From an uncultured Desulfobulbaceae bacterium (GTDB taxonomy: Bacteria; Desulfobacterota; Desulfobulbia; Desulfobulbales; Desulfobulbaceae), in assembly GCA_947260045.1 (NCBI GenBank), contig CAMYOP010000172.1, positions 1-7,526 of the forward strand: 7,526 nt of DNA, in the 5' to 3' direction. Shown here piece by piece: positions 6,336 to 7,526 of the stretch. The stretch's first letter is position 1, and every line of letters begins with the position of its first letter. The position numbers and the translations under genes are program-made. Under the pieces are notes generated by a model, which was given only the letters and a program-made list of their open reading frames with translations, made no database searches and had not been told where the DNA came from.

Positions 6336-7526
6336 ATGGCTGTAAACAGGAAAATAACTTCGATTTTCTTTTTGTTTTGCACCGCCCTTGTCTGTTCAGG
6401 CCAGGTAGTTTCTGCAGCCTGTCATTCTTTTTCCACCTCCATTAAAAATGGCGCCTATGCCGTTGCCAGCTCAGATGGCACTATTACGTTGTCCTGTAAT
6501 CAGGATATCCAGTTTGTTCCCGCAAGTATCATTAAAATTCCCACTGCCCTTGTTGCCCTCCAAGTTTTAGGAAAAGATTATAGATTCAAGACTGAATTTT
6601 ATCAGGATGCCGAAAATAATCTGTATATCAAAGGCTATGGTGATCCTTTCTTGACATCCGAGGAGGTGTTTCAGGTTGTTCAGACCCTACAGCTTCGCGG
6701 CGTCAGCCATATAAACACTATAATCGTTGATTCCTCCAGCTTTCAGCTGTCCAGGCAACCACCTGGAAGGGGTGTCAGTGATAACCCTTATGATGCTCCT
6801 GTTGGGGCAATGGCAGTGAATTTCAACACCGTCGGTATTCGGGTTGCTAAAAACAGAAACGTCAGCTCTGATGAGCCCCAGACACCAACCCTGCCCATCA
6901 TGCAAAATATTGGTAAAAAATATCGTAGGGGACATTATCGCATCAATATTGGTCAAAAAGAGAAAAACCTGGAGCCTTTGATGGCCAGACATGCTGCTGA
7001 ATTGTTCCGCGCTCTCCAGAAAAAGGCTGGCATTCCTGGAGAGGGAGATCTCGGTATGGGAATTGTGCCACTTGATGCAAGGCTGGTATACAGTCATCGC
7101 TCCAGTAAAAATCTGGAGGAAGTTGTGCGGTCCTGCCTCAGATATTCCAATAATTTTGTGGCAAACCTGGTTTATCTGGTGAGCGGCGCAGAAAAATATG
7201 GATATCCAGCCACCTGGGAGAAATCAAAAAGTGCTGCCTACGAAGTGTTAACAGGACTGCTCGGCGATGAAATTTACTCTGAAATCAAACAGATAGAAGG
7301 ATCAGGTCTTTCCCGTCAAAACAAAGTCACAGCACGTGCCATGATCGAGCTCTTGACAGTTTTTAAAAAGCACATTCAACTGATGCCCAGAAAACAAGGC
7401 GTACTTGCAAAATCAGGAACTCTGGAAGGAGTATATTCCTATGCCGGCTACCTTACAAACGGCAATCCCTTTGTCATTATTCTTAATCAGGAAAAAAATA
7501 AGCGGGATCAGATCCTCCGTCGCCTT
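6336..7526 (+). CDS. dacB: D-alanyl-D-alanine carboxypeptidase/endopeptidase, PBP4 family (peptidase S13), 3' partial
   Basis: The frame is open for 397 codons to the window edge and no stop is seen. It begins at ATG 6336, the only possible start after an in-frame TGA at 6330-6332; the ribosome site is poor. Residues 1-27 are a signal peptide with likely cleavage at VSA before A28, so the enzyme is exported. The three penicillin-binding motifs are present: S64-I-I-K67 (SxxK, nucleophile S64), S271-N-N273 (SxN) and K359-S-G361 (KTG box as KSG). The motif GSGLSRQNKVTA (322-333) is a hallmark of family S13. The roughly 200 residues between the first two motifs match the inserted domains that set PBP4 apart from other low-mass PBPs. 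It should trim or cleave peptidoglycan peptides in the periplasm. PBP4 proteins are usually 430-480 residues, so little is missing. C29 directly after the cleavage site raises a minor possibility of lipidation, but the preceding residues are a poor lipobox. Confidence 0.92.
   Translation, partial: MAVNRKITSIFFLFCTALVCSGQVVSAACHSFSTSIKNGAYAVASSDGTITLSCNQDIQFVPASIIKIPTALVALQVLGKDYRFKTEFYQDAENNLYIKGYGDPFLTSEEVFQVVQTLQLRGVSHINTIIVDSSSFQLSRQPPGRGVSDNPYDAPVGAMAVNFNTVGIRVAKNRNVSSDEPQTPTLPIMQNIGKKYRRGHYRINIGQKEKNLEPLMARHAAELFRALQKKAGIPGEGDLGMGIVPLDARLVYSHRSSKNLEEVVRSCLRYSNNFVANLVYLVSGAEKYGYPATWEKSKSAAYEVLTGLLGDEIYSEIKQIEGSGLSRQNKVTARAMIELLTVFKKHIQLMPRKQGVLAKSGTLEGVYSYAGYLTNGNPFVIILNQEKNKRDQILRRL

Noticed and set aside
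6687..7097. 136-residue minus-strand open frame within dacB
   Set aside because: The plus frame carries the PBP4 motifs and signal peptide across the same region; this is a shadow.
1..7526. CRISPR array, tRNA, rRNA or prophage genes
   Set aside because: No regularly spaced repeats, cloverleaf-like segments, rRNA signatures or phage-type proteins were found on reading both strands.

Overview
The window reads as ordinary chromosomal DNA from a Gram-negative anaerobe, most likely a deltaproteobacterium of the sulfate-reducer type (Desulfobacterota, perhaps Desulfobulbales). This is inferred from the mix of families: a DUF362 protein followed by a NapH-like ferredoxin-type membrane protein, an AMIN-domain envelope protein, a radical SAM protein fused to DUF2344, a stand-alone TrpB2, and a PBP4-type carboxypeptidase with a signal peptide. 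No marker gene fixes the taxon.

Region 1 (1-702) is the odd part. The tail of a DUF362-type protein overlaps by 4 bases a NapH-like membrane iron-sulfur protein. That gene keeps its first membrane segments and its CxxxCP motif, then stops abruptly. A lipoprotein-like gene runs towards it on the other strand and also appears to lose its 3' part at the same place (about 541-558). By hand count GC falls from about 49% (1-540) to about 37% (541-960) at this point. Either a deletion or rearrangement fused two convergent genes, or the sequence is an assembly chimera. Region 2 (703-964) is non-coding and holds a bidirectional hairpin terminator.

Region 3 (965-4675) is a divergent pair. A secreted protein with two AMIN domains is on the minus strand. 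A large radical SAM protein (TIGR03960-like) with a second cysteine cluster and a C-terminal DUF2344 domain is on the plus strand. They share a 195-base intergenic region. Region 4 (4676-4940) is a 265-base spacer with two overlapping, mutually exclusive hairpins. Region 5 (4941-7526) carries trpB2 and, 63 bases on, a PBP4/DacB-like D-alanyl-D-alanine carboxypeptidase that runs off the end of the window with all three catalytic motifs present.

The genes do not form one pathway. The common thread is envelope and peptidoglycan work (the AMIN protein, DacB) beside housekeeping metabolism (TrpB2, which joins indole and serine) and a radical SAM protein of unknown reaction. I saw no CRISPR array, tRNA, rRNA, transposase or phage gene, and no convincing new multi-gene system. 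The best leads are the double truncation near 550 and the switch-like hairpins upstream of trpB2.
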